64,000 nt of DNA from positions 55,674 through 119,673 of the forward strand of contig CANGIT010000012.1 of assembly GCA_947454155.1 (NCBI GenBank), read 5' to 3'. Position 1 is the first letter of the stretch. Each line of letters opens with the position of its first letter. Both the position numbers and the translations under genes were made by a program. This stretch comes from Chitinophagaceae bacterium (GTDB lineage Bacteria > Bacteroidota > Bacteroidia > Chitinophagales > Chitinophagaceae). Shown here piece after piece: positions 51,101 through 60,500 of this stretch. Under the pieces are notes generated by a model. That model had not been told where the DNA came from, did not search any database, and saw only the letters and a program-made list of their open reading frames with translations.

Positions 51101-52876
51101 GTAACGGCTGCAGCTCCTGCCTCTGTAACAGGTGCCGTAAATGCTTGTACTTTGATTGATGCTGAAACATCATATACTACTCCTTTGATCTCTACTGTAA
51201 ACGACTACCTGTGGGTGGTAGGAGATACTGCACAATTGATTAGTGGTCAGGGTACAAATACTATTAGTGTTTATTTCCCATCAGCTGTAAACAAAGACAC
51301 TGTAAAAGTTGCAGCACGTACAGCTTGCTTCACTTCAGCTTACAAAGTGCTTTCAATTGCTACCACAGTTCCAGCCAATCCTTCAGTATTGGTAGGTGCT
51401 ACAGATATTTGCGCCAAATTGGGTGCAAATGCTGTGAGCGATACAGTAATCTACAAAACAAGAACTTTGGCCAACACCAACTCTTATCAATGGGCAGTAC
51501 CTGTGGGTGTAAACATCATTGGTGCAGGTTCATCCAACACTTTCAATACTGCTGATACACAAATTGTTGTTACATTCAACAGCAGCTTTGTATCCGGAAA
51601 CATCACCGTAAGAGCAGTTGCGCTTTGCGGAACTTCAGTTTCTACAAAAGCACTTACTGTTTACAAGAGAGTTGCTGCAGCTCCATCTTTGATTGCTGAA
51701 ACTTTCAATGGAACTGCTGCTGCCATTCCTGCAAAAACATCTGTTTGCGGATTGACTTCTGCCACTTACAGAATCAGAAAAGTAACTTATGCTACTGGTT
51801 ACAACTGGTCGATGAAAGTGGGTACTTACGCTACAATTTCTCACGAAAACGCAGCTGGTGTTAATGATACCGCTGTTACCGTAACTTTCCTGGGTGGATT
51901 TACAAAAGATACGCTGCAAGTTCAGTCAGTAACGCCTTGTTCAATCAGCGTAGCGAAAACTGCTGTACTTAGCGCAATTCTTGCTGCTCCAGCCATTTCA
52001 ACTTTGGTGGCCAGCTCAAATAACACTACGCCTTGTATTGGAGATGTGGTGACTTATACGGCTACTGCCTTGGCTCCTACAACATCTCAATCAGCGGTGG
52101 CTGTTTACAGATGGACCAAGCCTAACTATACTACAATCACCAGCGCTACTGCAGATAGTTCTTCTATCACATTAAGTTACAACACTGGTTTCACTGGTGG
52201 TTCAATTGTAGTTAAAGCACAATCTGCCTGCGGTGTTGCCGGTAGTACCAAAACATTGGCTTTGCAATATCTGCCTCCTACACCTACAGCGATTACTTCA
52301 AGCACAGGTGTATACAATTTCTGTATCGGTTCTACAGCTACATTTACTGCAACTGTTGCTGCTCCTAGCGCTACTCAAGTTGCGGCCACTGTATACAGAT
52401 GGACCAAGCCGAATAACACTGTTATTATTGGTGCTGCAGCCGATAGCTCTTCTATCACTTTGCAATTCAATACAGGTTATACAGGTGGTACCGTAACTGT
52501 AAAAGGTCAAACTGTATGTGGAGCTCAAGGTTCTGCAAAATCTCAAGCGATTACACATACTGGTTGTCCTACAGGTACCAAAGAATTATTCACCAAATCG
52601 GATGTAAACAATGAGATTAAAGCTCAGGTTTATCCAAATCCAAACAGTGGAAACTTCTCTGTGACTGTAAACACAGGTATTTACAACAGATCTGCCGCCA
52701 CCATTCAAATCATCGATGTGATGGGTAAAGTGGTTAAACAAATCAACACTGTAAATAACAACGGAGTGATTTTTGCTTCAGTCAATGACAACACTTTGCA
52801 AGATGGTGTATACACTGTAAAATATACAGTGGGCATCGTTTCCAACTCAATCAAAATGGTCGTGTTGAACAAATGA
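48131..52876 (+). CDS. T9SS-exported protein with duplicated beta-helix-like domain
   Basis: 1581 residues. Signal peptide MKKFYSLLALLIVSITIHA, then two tandem copies of a roughly 435-residue domain (about 22-455 and 463-895), each with RGAFAPAP, GDWGGIIILG, AFEWFGGTVNASHLVAY and NFDTDNGFSGSVQFCLG motifs, resembling right-handed beta-helix surface proteins. From about 900 to 1490 follow several PKD/Ig-like modules, then a type A T9SS sorting domain (VYPNPNSGNFSV ... KMVVLNK). Secreted or anchored on the cell surface. Substrate unknown; gene order and operator link it to the preceding TonB receptor (inference). Confidence 0.88.
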   Translation: MKKFYSLLALLIVSITIHAQNPFFEVVNYRGAFAPAPTTPWTDGWTNWDPQNTVYGAPTVTVTTAITTNTTWTSNNVYLIQGLIYVKNGATLTIQPGTVIRGDVSVPNSSLVITKGSKINAVGTASSPIVFTSSNAEGARAKGDWGGIIILGKSTVNKVGGVGNIEGIATSADTEYGGGTSPDDNDNSGNLKYVRIEYGGYIFATDQEINGLTMGGVGRNTIIDYVQCSYINDDAFEWFGGTVNASHLVAYKCLDDNFDTDNGFSGSVQFCLGIRDANISDQSASSTSEGFESDNDATGSTNTPQTTCVFSNVTDISGFLGTVTNPYASTFKFRRGARLRRNSGIKILNSIMMDAPYGVFIDGAACRANLQSGITVFKNNIVAGNIQAVDPTTTGYATVRDSLFSATKFKNDSIVSTTGILVNPYDIAAPDFRPEVGSAALSNVNFTDAAFNGRKIVITAASFIREVSYRGAFAPAPSVMWTDGWTNWDPNSTVYPTPTVTVTGTITSNTTWTASNTYLISGLVYVASGVTLTIEPGTVIRGDNSVANSSLVITKNAKLNAVGTVDNPIVFTSSKDAGSRNVGDWGGIILLGRASYNGVGGVSNIEGIAASTNTEFGGGATPNDNDNSGSLKYVRIEFGGYIFATDKEINGLTMGAVGRGTTIDYVQCSFINDDAFEWFGGTVNASHLVAYRCLDDNFDTDNGFSGSVQFCLGVRDPNISDQSASSTSEGFESDNDAAGSTNMPQTKALFSNITDISGFRGTVQSSWASTFKFRRGARIRRNSGLRIFNSILMDAPYGVFIDGTACRANLQSGITKFKNNLVAGCLYATEPGTLAAVKDSLFGTGTGLFKNDSLATTANVLVSPYNFTAPDYRPGTSPLVTTGAAFTDSAFNGLIAPCDEVNTPGAMTGAKNIYGCTGALLTQTYSIPAIVNATNYYWTVPAGCTIVSGQGTRTITVTFATTYVSGGVISVVGKNDCGNSSVAATKTIYKVTAAAPASVTGAVNACTLIDAETSYTTPLISTVNDYLWVVGDTAQLISGQGTNTISVYFPSAVNKDTVKVAARTACFTSAYKVLSIATTVPANPSVLVGATDICAKLGANAVSDTVIYKTRTLANTNSYQWAVPVGVNIIGAGSSNTFNTADTQIVVTFNSSFVSGNITVRAVALCGTSVSTKALTVYKRVAAAPSLIAETFNGTAAAIPAKTSVCGLTSATYRIRKVTYATGYNWSMKVGTYATISHENAAGVNDTAVTVTFLGGFTKDTLQVQSVTPCSISVAKTAVLSAILAAPAISTLVASSNNTTPCIGDVVTYTATALAPTTSQSAVAVYRWTKPNYTTITSATADSSSITLSYNTGFTGGSIVVKAQSACGVAGSTKTLALQYLPPTPTAITSSTGVYNFCIGSTATFTATVAAPSATQVAATVYRWTKPNNTVIIGAAADSSSITLQFNTGYTGGTVTVKGQTVCGAQGSAKSQAITHTGCPTGTKELFTKSDVNNEIKAQVYPNPNSGNFSVTVNTGIYNRSAATIQIIDVMGKVVKQINTVNNNGVIFASVNDNTLQDGVYTVKYTVGIVSNSIKMVVLNK
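48200..50830 (+). repeat. Intragenic tandem duplication of about 1.3 kb
   Basis: The segments at about 48200-49510 and 49525-50830 encode near-identical domains and are also alike at DNA level (for example 48837-48910 versus 50157-50230), differing mostly at third codon positions, with more T-ending codons in the second copy. This suggests an in-frame duplication that has since drifted under selection for protein sequence. Confidence 0.9.
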
Positions 52877-52901
52877 TTGCTCTCATTTAATTGACATATC
52901 T

Positions 52902-52931
52902 AAAAAGGGTCGCAATAGCGGCCCTTTTTTT
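52902..52931 (+). terminator. Terminator of the T9SS cargo gene
   Basis: Stem AAAGGGTCGC / GCGGCCCTTT (52904-52913 with 52918-52927, one T-G pair), loop AATA, then a T-run. 26 bp after the stop codon. Confidence 0.9.
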
Positions 52932-52954
52932 ATTTTTGTATTGAAAATCAATAC
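52931..52954 (+). promoter_or_regulatory. -7 box followed by a 17-bp palindrome
   Basis: TATTTTTG (52931-52938), exact consensus, overlaps the first base of the perfect palindrome GTATTGA-AAA-TCAATAC (52938-52954), which would cover the transcription start. Likely promoter and operator of the gene at 53042, with a leader of about 95 nt. Confidence 0.45.
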
Positions 52955-53041
52955 CTCCAAGCCATCAAACAGATTATTTTTCATAGAAAACATAATAAAA
53001 ACGGAATAATTCAGTTTTATAGGGGTAACAATCTGCCCCCT

Positions 53042-54010
53042 ATGAAGTATATATTAGCCTTAGCGCTGATGTGGTCTACCGCATCCTACAGTCAATGCGT
53101 TGACGTTTATGGAAAACGCTCCGAATGTCCGGGTTTTGAAGACAGTCTGGTGATTTACAACAATGCCGTCAAAGTTTTCGAATACTACGACAAAAACAGC
53201 GCTTATCAACTCATCCGAACCATCGAGGTTAAATCTGATCAGGATAAAAGAGAAGTTTTCGACAAGCTACAGGAAGCCAAGAAGATGTTTTTTACCATAA
53301 GAAGAGAAGTGGCTAAAATGGGCGGTGCCCAATCTAAAACAGGTGGCAAATCAACACATCGTTATAAAGACATTTCCTTTGGTCAATATTTCCAGGAGAT
53401 TGATGAATACCGTTTCTATCAGCGAGAGCTCGAGAACCAGATCATCAATATGGCGGCACCGGCTTCCATTTATGATTCCAGAATTTGTCCGATTGTAGTG
53501 AACGAATACAAATGTCTTGATTCAAACAGCGTTCATTTTGGCGATATGGTGAATATCCCATTATATATTCCTGTTGCTGTTAAACCAGTGTCTATGCTCA
53601 CTGCAGAAGAGGTGGTGCTAAGAAATGAGATTCTTCATCTTGATGCGCCAAAAAAGGTAGTGAAAAAAGAAGAGCCTGTTACTCCGGATCCTGTTACCTC
53701 TACTCCTGCACAGGTTATTGAAACTGCTCCGGCAGCTAAAAATACTGTGGTGACGCCTGTAGCGGAAATTGCCGCTGAGCAAACCGGAAAGTCGTTTGAC
53801 GTGATTGGCATGCCGGTTTATTTTAGGAATGAATATGGCGGTGCATCCATCATCGGGTTTATGTATAAAAGAAAATTCAGAAAGCTGAAACCAGTAGAAT
53901 ACAAAGAATACGTGGTTCCTAAATATGCGCAGGAGTTTTTGGAAAATGATGAGAAATTGCGCAAATGGTTCCAGGTCAATTATGGCGAATATTGCGTGGT
54001 AATCAATTAA
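53042..54010 (+). CDS. Exported protein of unknown function, 322 residues
   Basis: No family recognised. Signal peptide MKYILALALMWSTASYS with cut before Gln, a helical domain to about 185 with four Cys (CVDVYGKRSEC near the start; RICP and YKC near 155-165), a Pro/Ala/Val/Thr linker at about 205-245, and a C-terminal module with IGMPVYFRNEYGGASIIG and YVVPKYAQEFLENDEKL. The modular build suggests a periplasmic or surface protein. Ends 2 bp from the convergent ppx gene. Confidence 0.75.
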   Translation: MKYILALALMWSTASYSQCVDVYGKRSECPGFEDSLVIYNNAVKVFEYYDKNSAYQLIRTIEVKSDQDKREVFDKLQEAKKMFFTIRREVAKMGGAQSKTGGKSTHRYKDISFGQYFQEIDEYRFYQRELENQIINMAAPASIYDSRICPIVVNEYKCLDSNSVHFGDMVNIPLYIPVAVKPVSMLTAEEVVLRNEILHLDAPKKVVKKEEPVTPDPVTSTPAQVIETAPAAKNTVVTPVAEIAAEQTGKSFDVIGMPVYFRNEYGGASIIGFMYKRKFRKLKPVEYKEYVVPKYAQEFLENDEKLRKWFQVNYGEYCVVIN

Positions 54011-54012
54011 GT

Positions 54013-54900
54013 TCACATTTTGATTGACACTTCATCCCAAAGATGTCTGATCAAACCATCAGCCAAGCCAATTTTAGGCACATAAATTTCATCTGCATTA
54101 GCCCATCTCATTGCATTGATATAGATAAGCAGAGCCGGTACAATCACATCGGCTCTGTCTTCTCTTAAATTGTATAGTTTTTTTCTGGTTTCCACATCAA
54201 CTGCACTGAGTTCCTTATAATAATCTTTGATCAGTTCTGCCGACAATGGCTTGCCGTCTTTCTTCTTGCTCAAAGAAAATATTTTGTTGATATTGCCACC
54301 ACTTCCGATGGCGATTGTTTTTTTTAATCCCTTTGTGGCTGATTTTATCTCCAGTTTCATGTATTCCCACTCGCTGTTATCAATACTATTTTTCAGAAGA
54401 CGAATGGTGCCAATGTTGAAAGATTTCTTGAAACTGAGTTTCCCATTTGAAAAAACCGAAATCTCAGTGCTGCCTCCTCCCACATCAATATACATGTAGT
54501 CGTTTTCGTGATTCATGTGTTCGGCAATGCCGCTTTCAAACACAAGATTGGCTTCGGCTTCTCCCGAAATCACATCAATAGCTAAACCGGTTTCTTTATT
54601 TACAACCTGTATGATGCTGGCTTTGTTCTTTGCATCACGCATCGCACTGGTGGCACAAACCCTAAAATGATCCACATTATAGGCATTGATTAAATGACGA
54701 AAGGCTTTTAAGGTTTGCACAAGCATTTGTGTTTTTTCTGCAGAAATGTAACCGGTTTCAAAAACATCAAAGCCCAACCTGATAGGCACACGAATTAAAT
54801 TCAACTTTTGAAAAGTTGCTTCTTCGAAAGCATTGTCTTTTACTTCACTGAGTAAAAGCCTTACCGCATTACTGCCTATGTCTATTGCTCCAAGTATCAA
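54013..54900 (-). CDS. ppx: Exopolyphosphatase / Ppx-GppA phosphatase
   Basis: Removes terminal phosphate from polyphosphate or hydrolyses pppGpp. 295 residues, the short Bacteroidota form with only the actin-like ASKHA domains: GAIDIGSNAVRLLL, SGEAEANLVFESG, YIDVGGGSTEISVF and GSGGNINKIF. The C-terminal HD-like domain of E. coli Ppx is absent. Transcribed after ppk1 (56-bp gap), so one operon makes and breaks polyphosphate. Confidence 0.9.
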   Translation of the reverse strand: MILGAIDIGSNAVRLLLSEVKDNAFEEATFQKLNLIRVPIRLGFDVFETGYISAEKTQMLVQTLKAFRHLINAYNVDHFRVCATSAMRDAKNKASIIQVVNKETGLAIDVISGEAEANLVFESGIAEHMNHENDYMYIDVGGGSTEISVFSNGKLSFKKSFNIGTIRLLKNSIDNSEWEYMKLEIKSATKGLKKTIAIGSGGNINKIFSLSKKKDGKPLSAELIKDYYKELSAVDVETRKKLYNLREDRADVIVPALLIYINAMRWANADEIYVPKIGLADGLIRHLWDEVSIKM

Positions 54901-54956
54901 ATCGTAAATTTAAGGAAGGCGAATTTCGTAAAAATATTTTTAGTGAAGAGAATATT

Positions 54957-57047
54957 TTACAGTCTGTTACCCTGGTATTTTCTGTATAAATACTGATAGG
55001 TTTCTACCTGTGATCTGATTTTTTTAGTGTTTCTCGGATTGACATAAGTGTTATCGAGATCGTTGTTGATGATTCTAGCCTTGATGTTGTCGCTGAGTTG
55101 AATTTGAAGAATGTCTTTGATCTCTTGTTTGATTTTCTCGTCAAATACAGGACAAGCAGCCTCGATTCTATGATCGATGTTTCTGATCATCCAATCGGCC
55201 GATGATAAATAAATCTTTTCCTCACCGTTATTATGAAAAACCATCACCCTTGCGTGCTCCAGATATTCATCCACAATGCTCAGGCATTTCACATCGCCTT
55301 TGAATTTCTTGTTTTCTGTATACATACAGCAAATGCTTCTGATGATCAATTTAAGTTCAACACCTACTCGGGCCGCTTCGTATAATTTGTCTATCAGTTC
55401 CGCATCGCTCAATGAATTGACTTTTAAAATGATGGATGCTTTTTTGTTTTGTCGGGCATTGCTGATTTCTTTGTTGATCAGCTGAATCAATTGCCTGCGC
55501 ATATTGACCGGACTGACCAGCAGCGTTTGACAGGATTTTAAATAATTGATTTTGGAATTGGGCTTCTCCAGATAATTGAAAATTCTGTTGGCATCAGCCA
55601 TAATTTTCTCATTGGAAGTCAACAGACAATGGTCGCCATAAGCCAATGCTGTTTTTTCATTCAGATTGCCTGTGCTGATAAAACCATAGTGGGTTACTTT
55701 TTGATCGATTCTTTTTTTGATGACACAAAGTTTTGCATGAACTTTCATTCTTGGAATGCCTATCAAAACTTTTACGCCGGCTTCTTCCAGTGTTTTCTTC
55801 CAATACAGATTGGCCTCTTCATCAAACCTGGCCTTGAGTTCAATGAGTACCGTCACTTTTTTTCCATTCCTCACAGCGTTGATGATGGCATTGACTACTT
55901 TCGATCTTGGAGCGAGGCGGTAACAAGTGATTTTTATGCTGATCACATCCGGATCAATCGCTGCTTCCCTGAGCATATCGATAACACTATCAAATGATTG
56001 ATAGGGCATATTCAGCAATATGTCTTTTTTAAGTACAACATGGCTGATGCTTTTTGTTTTGGCCAGTTCGGGATGTGTAAATGGCTTTTTGCGTGTTGTT
56101 CTGTTTTGAAAAACCTCTGTAGGAAACTCCATGAAATCTTTGAAATTATGTATTCTGCCACCAGGAATCAGATTGTCTTTGTGGCTGAGTCCTAATTCTT
56201 TGATCAGGAAAGTCACCAGGTCGGTGGGCATGTCTTTGTCAAAAACAAACCGAACTGGTTTTCCGATTTTTCTGTTCTTCAGCCCTTTTTCTATTTTTTG
56301 AATCAATGTGGTAGACACATCATTGTCAATATCAATCTCTGCATCTCTTGTCAATTTGATGGCATGGGCCGTAAAAGAATCGTAACCAAAAAACGAGAAG
56401 ATTTTTGGCAAACAATATCTGATCACATCTTCAAGCAAAATGATGTGCTGTTCTCTTCCTTTGGAGGGAATGATGACAAATCTGGAGATGAATCTTGTAG
56501 GCACAGAAATTATCGCATATTTCTGCGGTATGGATTTATCGGTTTTTGAAAGTGTGCAGGCCAGGTAAAGTGATTTGTCGTTCAGTACCGGAAACTCAGG
56601 GATACTTTCTATCATCAAAGGAACGATGTGTCCACGCACATGGTTGTCGAAAAATGCAGTTACAAATTTCTTTTGCTGTGGCGTTAATTTAGATTCTGTT
56701 GTCAGGAGTATTTTATTTTTTCTCAGATCTTTCAAGATGCTTTTCCAGGTGGTTTCAAACTCTTTCTGCAGCTCAATTACTTTTTCCTGGATTTCCAATA
56801 ATATCTTTTCAGGCTCATTTTCCATATGCATGTAGGACTTGTCGGAAAGTTCAATCATTCGCTTCAAGGTAGCAACACGTACTCTGAAGAACTCATCTAA
56901 GTTATTGGAGAAAATGCCTATGAATTTTAGCCTTTCGTGGAGTGGAACAGTAGGGTCGGATGCTTCTTGAAGCACACGTGCATTAAATGACAACCAGCTG
57001 AGGTCTCGGACGATTTTTTTATTTTTTTGCATATGGGAATAAGTCAT
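54957..57047 (-). CDS. ppk1: Polyphosphate kinase 1
   Basis: Reversibly polymerises the ATP gamma-phosphate into polyphosphate; membrane-associated. 696 residues with the four PPK1 domains: N (LSWLSFNARVLQEASD), H, C1 with the autophosphorylated His in RMKVHAKLCVIKKR, and C2 with STGNLNEKTALAYGDH and SSADWMIRNIDHRIEAA. The start is the ATG at 57047 or at 57032. First gene of the ppk1-ppx operon inside the phosphate-themed island. Confidence 0.95.
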   Translation of the reverse strand: MTYSHMQKNKKIVRDLSWLSFNARVLQEASDPTVPLHERLKFIGIFSNNLDEFFRVRVATLKRMIELSDKSYMHMENEPEKILLEIQEKVIELQKEFETTWKSILKDLRKNKILLTTESKLTPQQKKFVTAFFDNHVRGHIVPLMIESIPEFPVLNDKSLYLACTLSKTDKSIPQKYAIISVPTRFISRFVIIPSKGREQHIILLEDVIRYCLPKIFSFFGYDSFTAHAIKLTRDAEIDIDNDVSTTLIQKIEKGLKNRKIGKPVRFVFDKDMPTDLVTFLIKELGLSHKDNLIPGGRIHNFKDFMEFPTEVFQNRTTRKKPFTHPELAKTKSISHVVLKKDILLNMPYQSFDSVIDMLREAAIDPDVISIKITCYRLAPRSKVVNAIINAVRNGKKVTVLIELKARFDEEANLYWKKTLEEAGVKVLIGIPRMKVHAKLCVIKKRIDQKVTHYGFISTGNLNEKTALAYGDHCLLTSNEKIMADANRIFNYLEKPNSKINYLKSCQTLLVSPVNMRRQLIQLINKEISNARQNKKASIILKVNSLSDAELIDKLYEAARVGVELKLIIRSICCMYTENKKFKGDVKCLSIVDEYLEHARVMVFHNNGEEKIYLSSADWMIRNIDHRIEAACPVFDEKIKQEIKDILQIQLSDNIKARIINNDLDNTYVNPRNTKKIRSQVETYQYLYRKYQGNRL

Positions 57048-57316
57048 TAAAATTAATTCAACCCGCTATGATGGAATAAAAATCATCATTAATTCTTTAT
57101 GAATAAAACGGTTTTAAACGAAGTGTATAAAATACTTTAAGTAAGTATACGTAGACAAAGAACGTGAAACAACCGAATTTGCAAACAGATTCTTTTGAAT
57201 GTTTGTCAACTGACCATTGCTTACCTACTTTTATATCACCAAGCGCGCAACTACAATCCGAATCCTTTTAATAGCCGATTAATATCCTTAAAAAAACCAT
57301 TATCCGTCTATCCTAA

Positions 57317-57451
57317 CTAAAAGCCTGATCCGAAACCTATAGAAATTCCAAAAGACATAAGTCCAGATCCGATATTGATGAAAAACTGAAACATCCATCC
57401 TGTGAAAGACATGAGGCTTCCAAATCCTATGTCAATCGAAACGACAATCAT
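57317..57451 (-). CDS. Small Gly-rich hydrophobic ORF, 44 residues
   Basis: Within the 476-bp gap 57048-57523, a clean 44-codon frame starts at 57451 just past the receptor's terminator: it contains GSLMSFTGWMFQFFI and SGLMSFGISIGFGSGF, no Lys or Arg, very hydrophobic. A similar short frame occurs at 61188-61310 on the same strand. No family is recognised and no promoter is clear, so coding is unproven. The rest of the gap is AT-rich without visible structure. Confidence 0.3.
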   Translation of the reverse strand: MIVVSIDIGFGSLMSFTGWMFQFFINIGSGLMSFGISIGFGSGF

Positions 57452-57462
57452 AACAGAAGCCA

Positions 57463-57499
57463 AATAATAAAACCCCGGTTTTACCGGGGTTTTATTATT
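57463..57499 (-). terminator. Strong terminator of the Oar-like receptor
   Basis: 16-bp perfect stem AATAATAAAACCCCGG / CCGGGGTTTTATTATT (57463-57478 with 57484-57499), loop TTTTA. The strongest hairpin in the window. Confidence 0.93.
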
Positions 57500-57523
57500 T
57501 ATTTAAAATAAAAAGAAGTCTTT

Positions 57524-60500
57524 TTAGAAATTGAACTTAATGCCAAACTGTCCTTGCCATCTCGAATTAATCGGATCCAAAGAATAGTATTGGTTGTTAA
57601 TGCCAGAAGGCTTAACAAAATTAAAAGTAGGGATGTAACCTGTACCTGGCGCTCCAGGAGCTTTTCCGTTTTGATCGGTAACAAATTTCAGGAAGTTGGC
57701 CGTGTAGTTGTTGAGGTTGGTAACGAAGTTGATGTGTCCCCAGTCGTTGTTGATCAGGTTGAGTACATTGATGATGTCTAAGCTGATTTGTAAGGTTTGC
57801 TTGGGTTTGTTTTTGTTCAAGGCAAACTCATGCATCAATTTCATATCAAGACCATGCACCCATGGAGTTCTCATGGCGTTTCTTTCGGCATATTGTCCTT
57901 TTCTGTTTTTAAGATAGCTGTCGTTGTTGATGAAATTTTCAAGATCGGTCCATTGTTGCGCAGCCGTATAAGTTCCATTGTCTCTCAGATGTATGTCTGA
58001 TGCATCTTTTGGAATATAAGGCAGCATGGCATTGGAGCCGTTACCAAATGGAGCCGATTGATAGACCAAACTGTAAGGGTTACCCGAAGATCCTGCATAG
58101 AAAAACGTAAGGTTGGTGGTTTGTTTGTCATTCCATTTCAAAGAAGCTGCGAAAGTGGCCACAATTCTGTGTCTAAGATCGAAATTGGAATAGGAGAGCG
58201 CAGAATTTCCGGGAATGATGCTCGGGTTTACATTATAATTGCTTTCCCATGAGTTTCTGATTCCGTTTGAAATATCCTTGCTCATTCCGTAAGTATAGGC
58301 GAGGCTCCAGTTGGTTCCCCATTTCTTTTTGAAGACAGATATCTCTGCATTGGTTTTGGCCAATTGGGCAGTCAGATTATAACGGTAGCCTTCTTTGGTA
58401 TTGGTCAGCAAAAATACGTTTGAAAATTTCGAATTGTATTTTCCTCCAACATATACAGGGGTTGATGTTGGACCTTCGTTGAAGTAAGCCACAGAATCTT
58501 TAAGATTGATCTGTTCGAATTTCACATCATAGATGGTTTTTGTGTAAAGCACGTCGGCAGTGAATTTAAAGCCCTTGCCGAATTTCACGTCCAAAGCCAG
58601 ATTGCTTCTCCAAACAGTAGGTAATTTGAAATTGTTATCGAAAACATCCACTTCATGTGTGCTGCTTCTGCTGGCACCTCCGTATTTGGTGACTGTATCT
58701 TTGAGTCCTTGGGGATTGATGGCCAAAGGCACTCTGACACCAGATGCGGGTCCGTTCCAGTCGATGTTGCCATAGGTGCTGCCATTCAGCGTATAAGCGT
58801 AACCGTACCAGGCAAAAGGAACTCTTCCGGTGAAGATACCTGTACCACCTCTCAATACAAGACGTTGCTGATCTTTGATTTCATAACGGAAACCCAAGCG
58901 AGGAGAAATGGCGATACGATTAGGCAGTTTACCGGTCAATTCTTTGAAAGGTGTGTTGAAATAGGTAGGATGGGCTGCCACATATCCTGCACTGTTGGTA
59001 GCGGCAAGTCCTGTATCCAATTGCGGCTGATTTCCGGCATAAGAATAATCGAAACGCAATCCCGGACTTACTTTGAATTTTTTATTGATTGAAATTTCAT
59101 CCTGGAAATAGAGGCTCATCAATCCGATCTTGTATGGATTAGGAGGGTTATTGAAAATCTCATCTCTATCGTTGCTTAAATTAGGATTGGTGATGAAAGC
59201 ACCTCTGATTCTGCTGGGGTTATCATTTAAAAAGCTCGTCAAACCGCGAGAATATTCCCATCTTCCATTATAAGAATTGATGAAACCATAAGTGAGGTCA
59301 TAAATTTCATTGTGTGTCCCCAATGTGAATTTATGAATGCCTTTTGTGTAAGTAAGATTGTCGCTGATTTCAATTGTTTTTTGAGTGAGATTGTAAATTG
59401 ATGCTTCTCTCCATGTACCCAAAGTAATTCTGCCATTGTCAATATCGATGTAAGGAGCGATTGTACCCGGAAAGTCTCTGTATTCGTGTACTTTGATAAA
59501 ACTCAGGTTCAACTGATTGCTCATGCGGCTGGAGAATCTTGTTTTTAATTCGGCCGTCAGATTGATATTTTTAGTGTACTGGGTGAAGTCGGCAGAACCA
59601 AACTGAAAATTGGTAGAAGATCTTTCGAGATTATTGCCTTTCCCTTGTGTATAAATACCTCTGATGGTCAAAGTATTTTTCTTGTCTAAATTGAAGTCGA
59701 GTCTTCCAAAAAGTTTATCACTGAGTGTATATATTTTATAAGCACCTTCAAAGCTGCCCGGATCATATCCGTATTGTGTTTTAAGCTTGGCTACAATTTG
59801 TTGTCCTTCCGTCAAGGTCATCGCAGCACCTGGATCTCCAACATTGTAAGTTGTAGGTTCCTGTCTGTCGGTATGTTCGTAATTGAAAATATAAAACGCT
59901 TTGTTTTTCTTGAAGGCACCTCCTATGGTGGCGCCTAATTGGAAGTCATGAAAAAGATGGCCGATACTTGTTTTTTGTCCATCCACACTTTTACCCACAA
60001 AGATATCATTGCGTCCAAAACTGTACACAGCGCCATGCAAATCGTTGGTGCCGCTTTTGGTAACCGCATTCACACTACCCCCGGTGAAATTGCCCAATTT
60101 TACGTCAAATGGAGTAAGTTGTACCTGTACTTCTTGAATCACATCGATGCTGTAAGGGTTGGTTCTGGTGCCTGCGCCTGCTGCACCTGCCTGTCCGCCA
60201 CCGCTGGTACCACCGGCGGAGTTACTGAACCCGAATGCGTCGTTGTTGATAGAACCGTCGATAGTCAAGTTATTGTACCTGAAATTAGATCCGGCGTATG
60301 AGTTGTTATTCGACTGAGGAGTAAGGCGGGTGAAATCTGTAAGACTTCTGCCAATGCTGGGAAGGGTTTGCAATTGCTTGGCGCCAACAGTCAACGAACC
60401 ATCGTTTTTTCTGCTTTTTCCTGTAACAGTAACTTCATTCATTGTTGCAGTGGTCAATTTCATGCTGATGTTGACATCAGGATTGACACCAAGACTCAGA

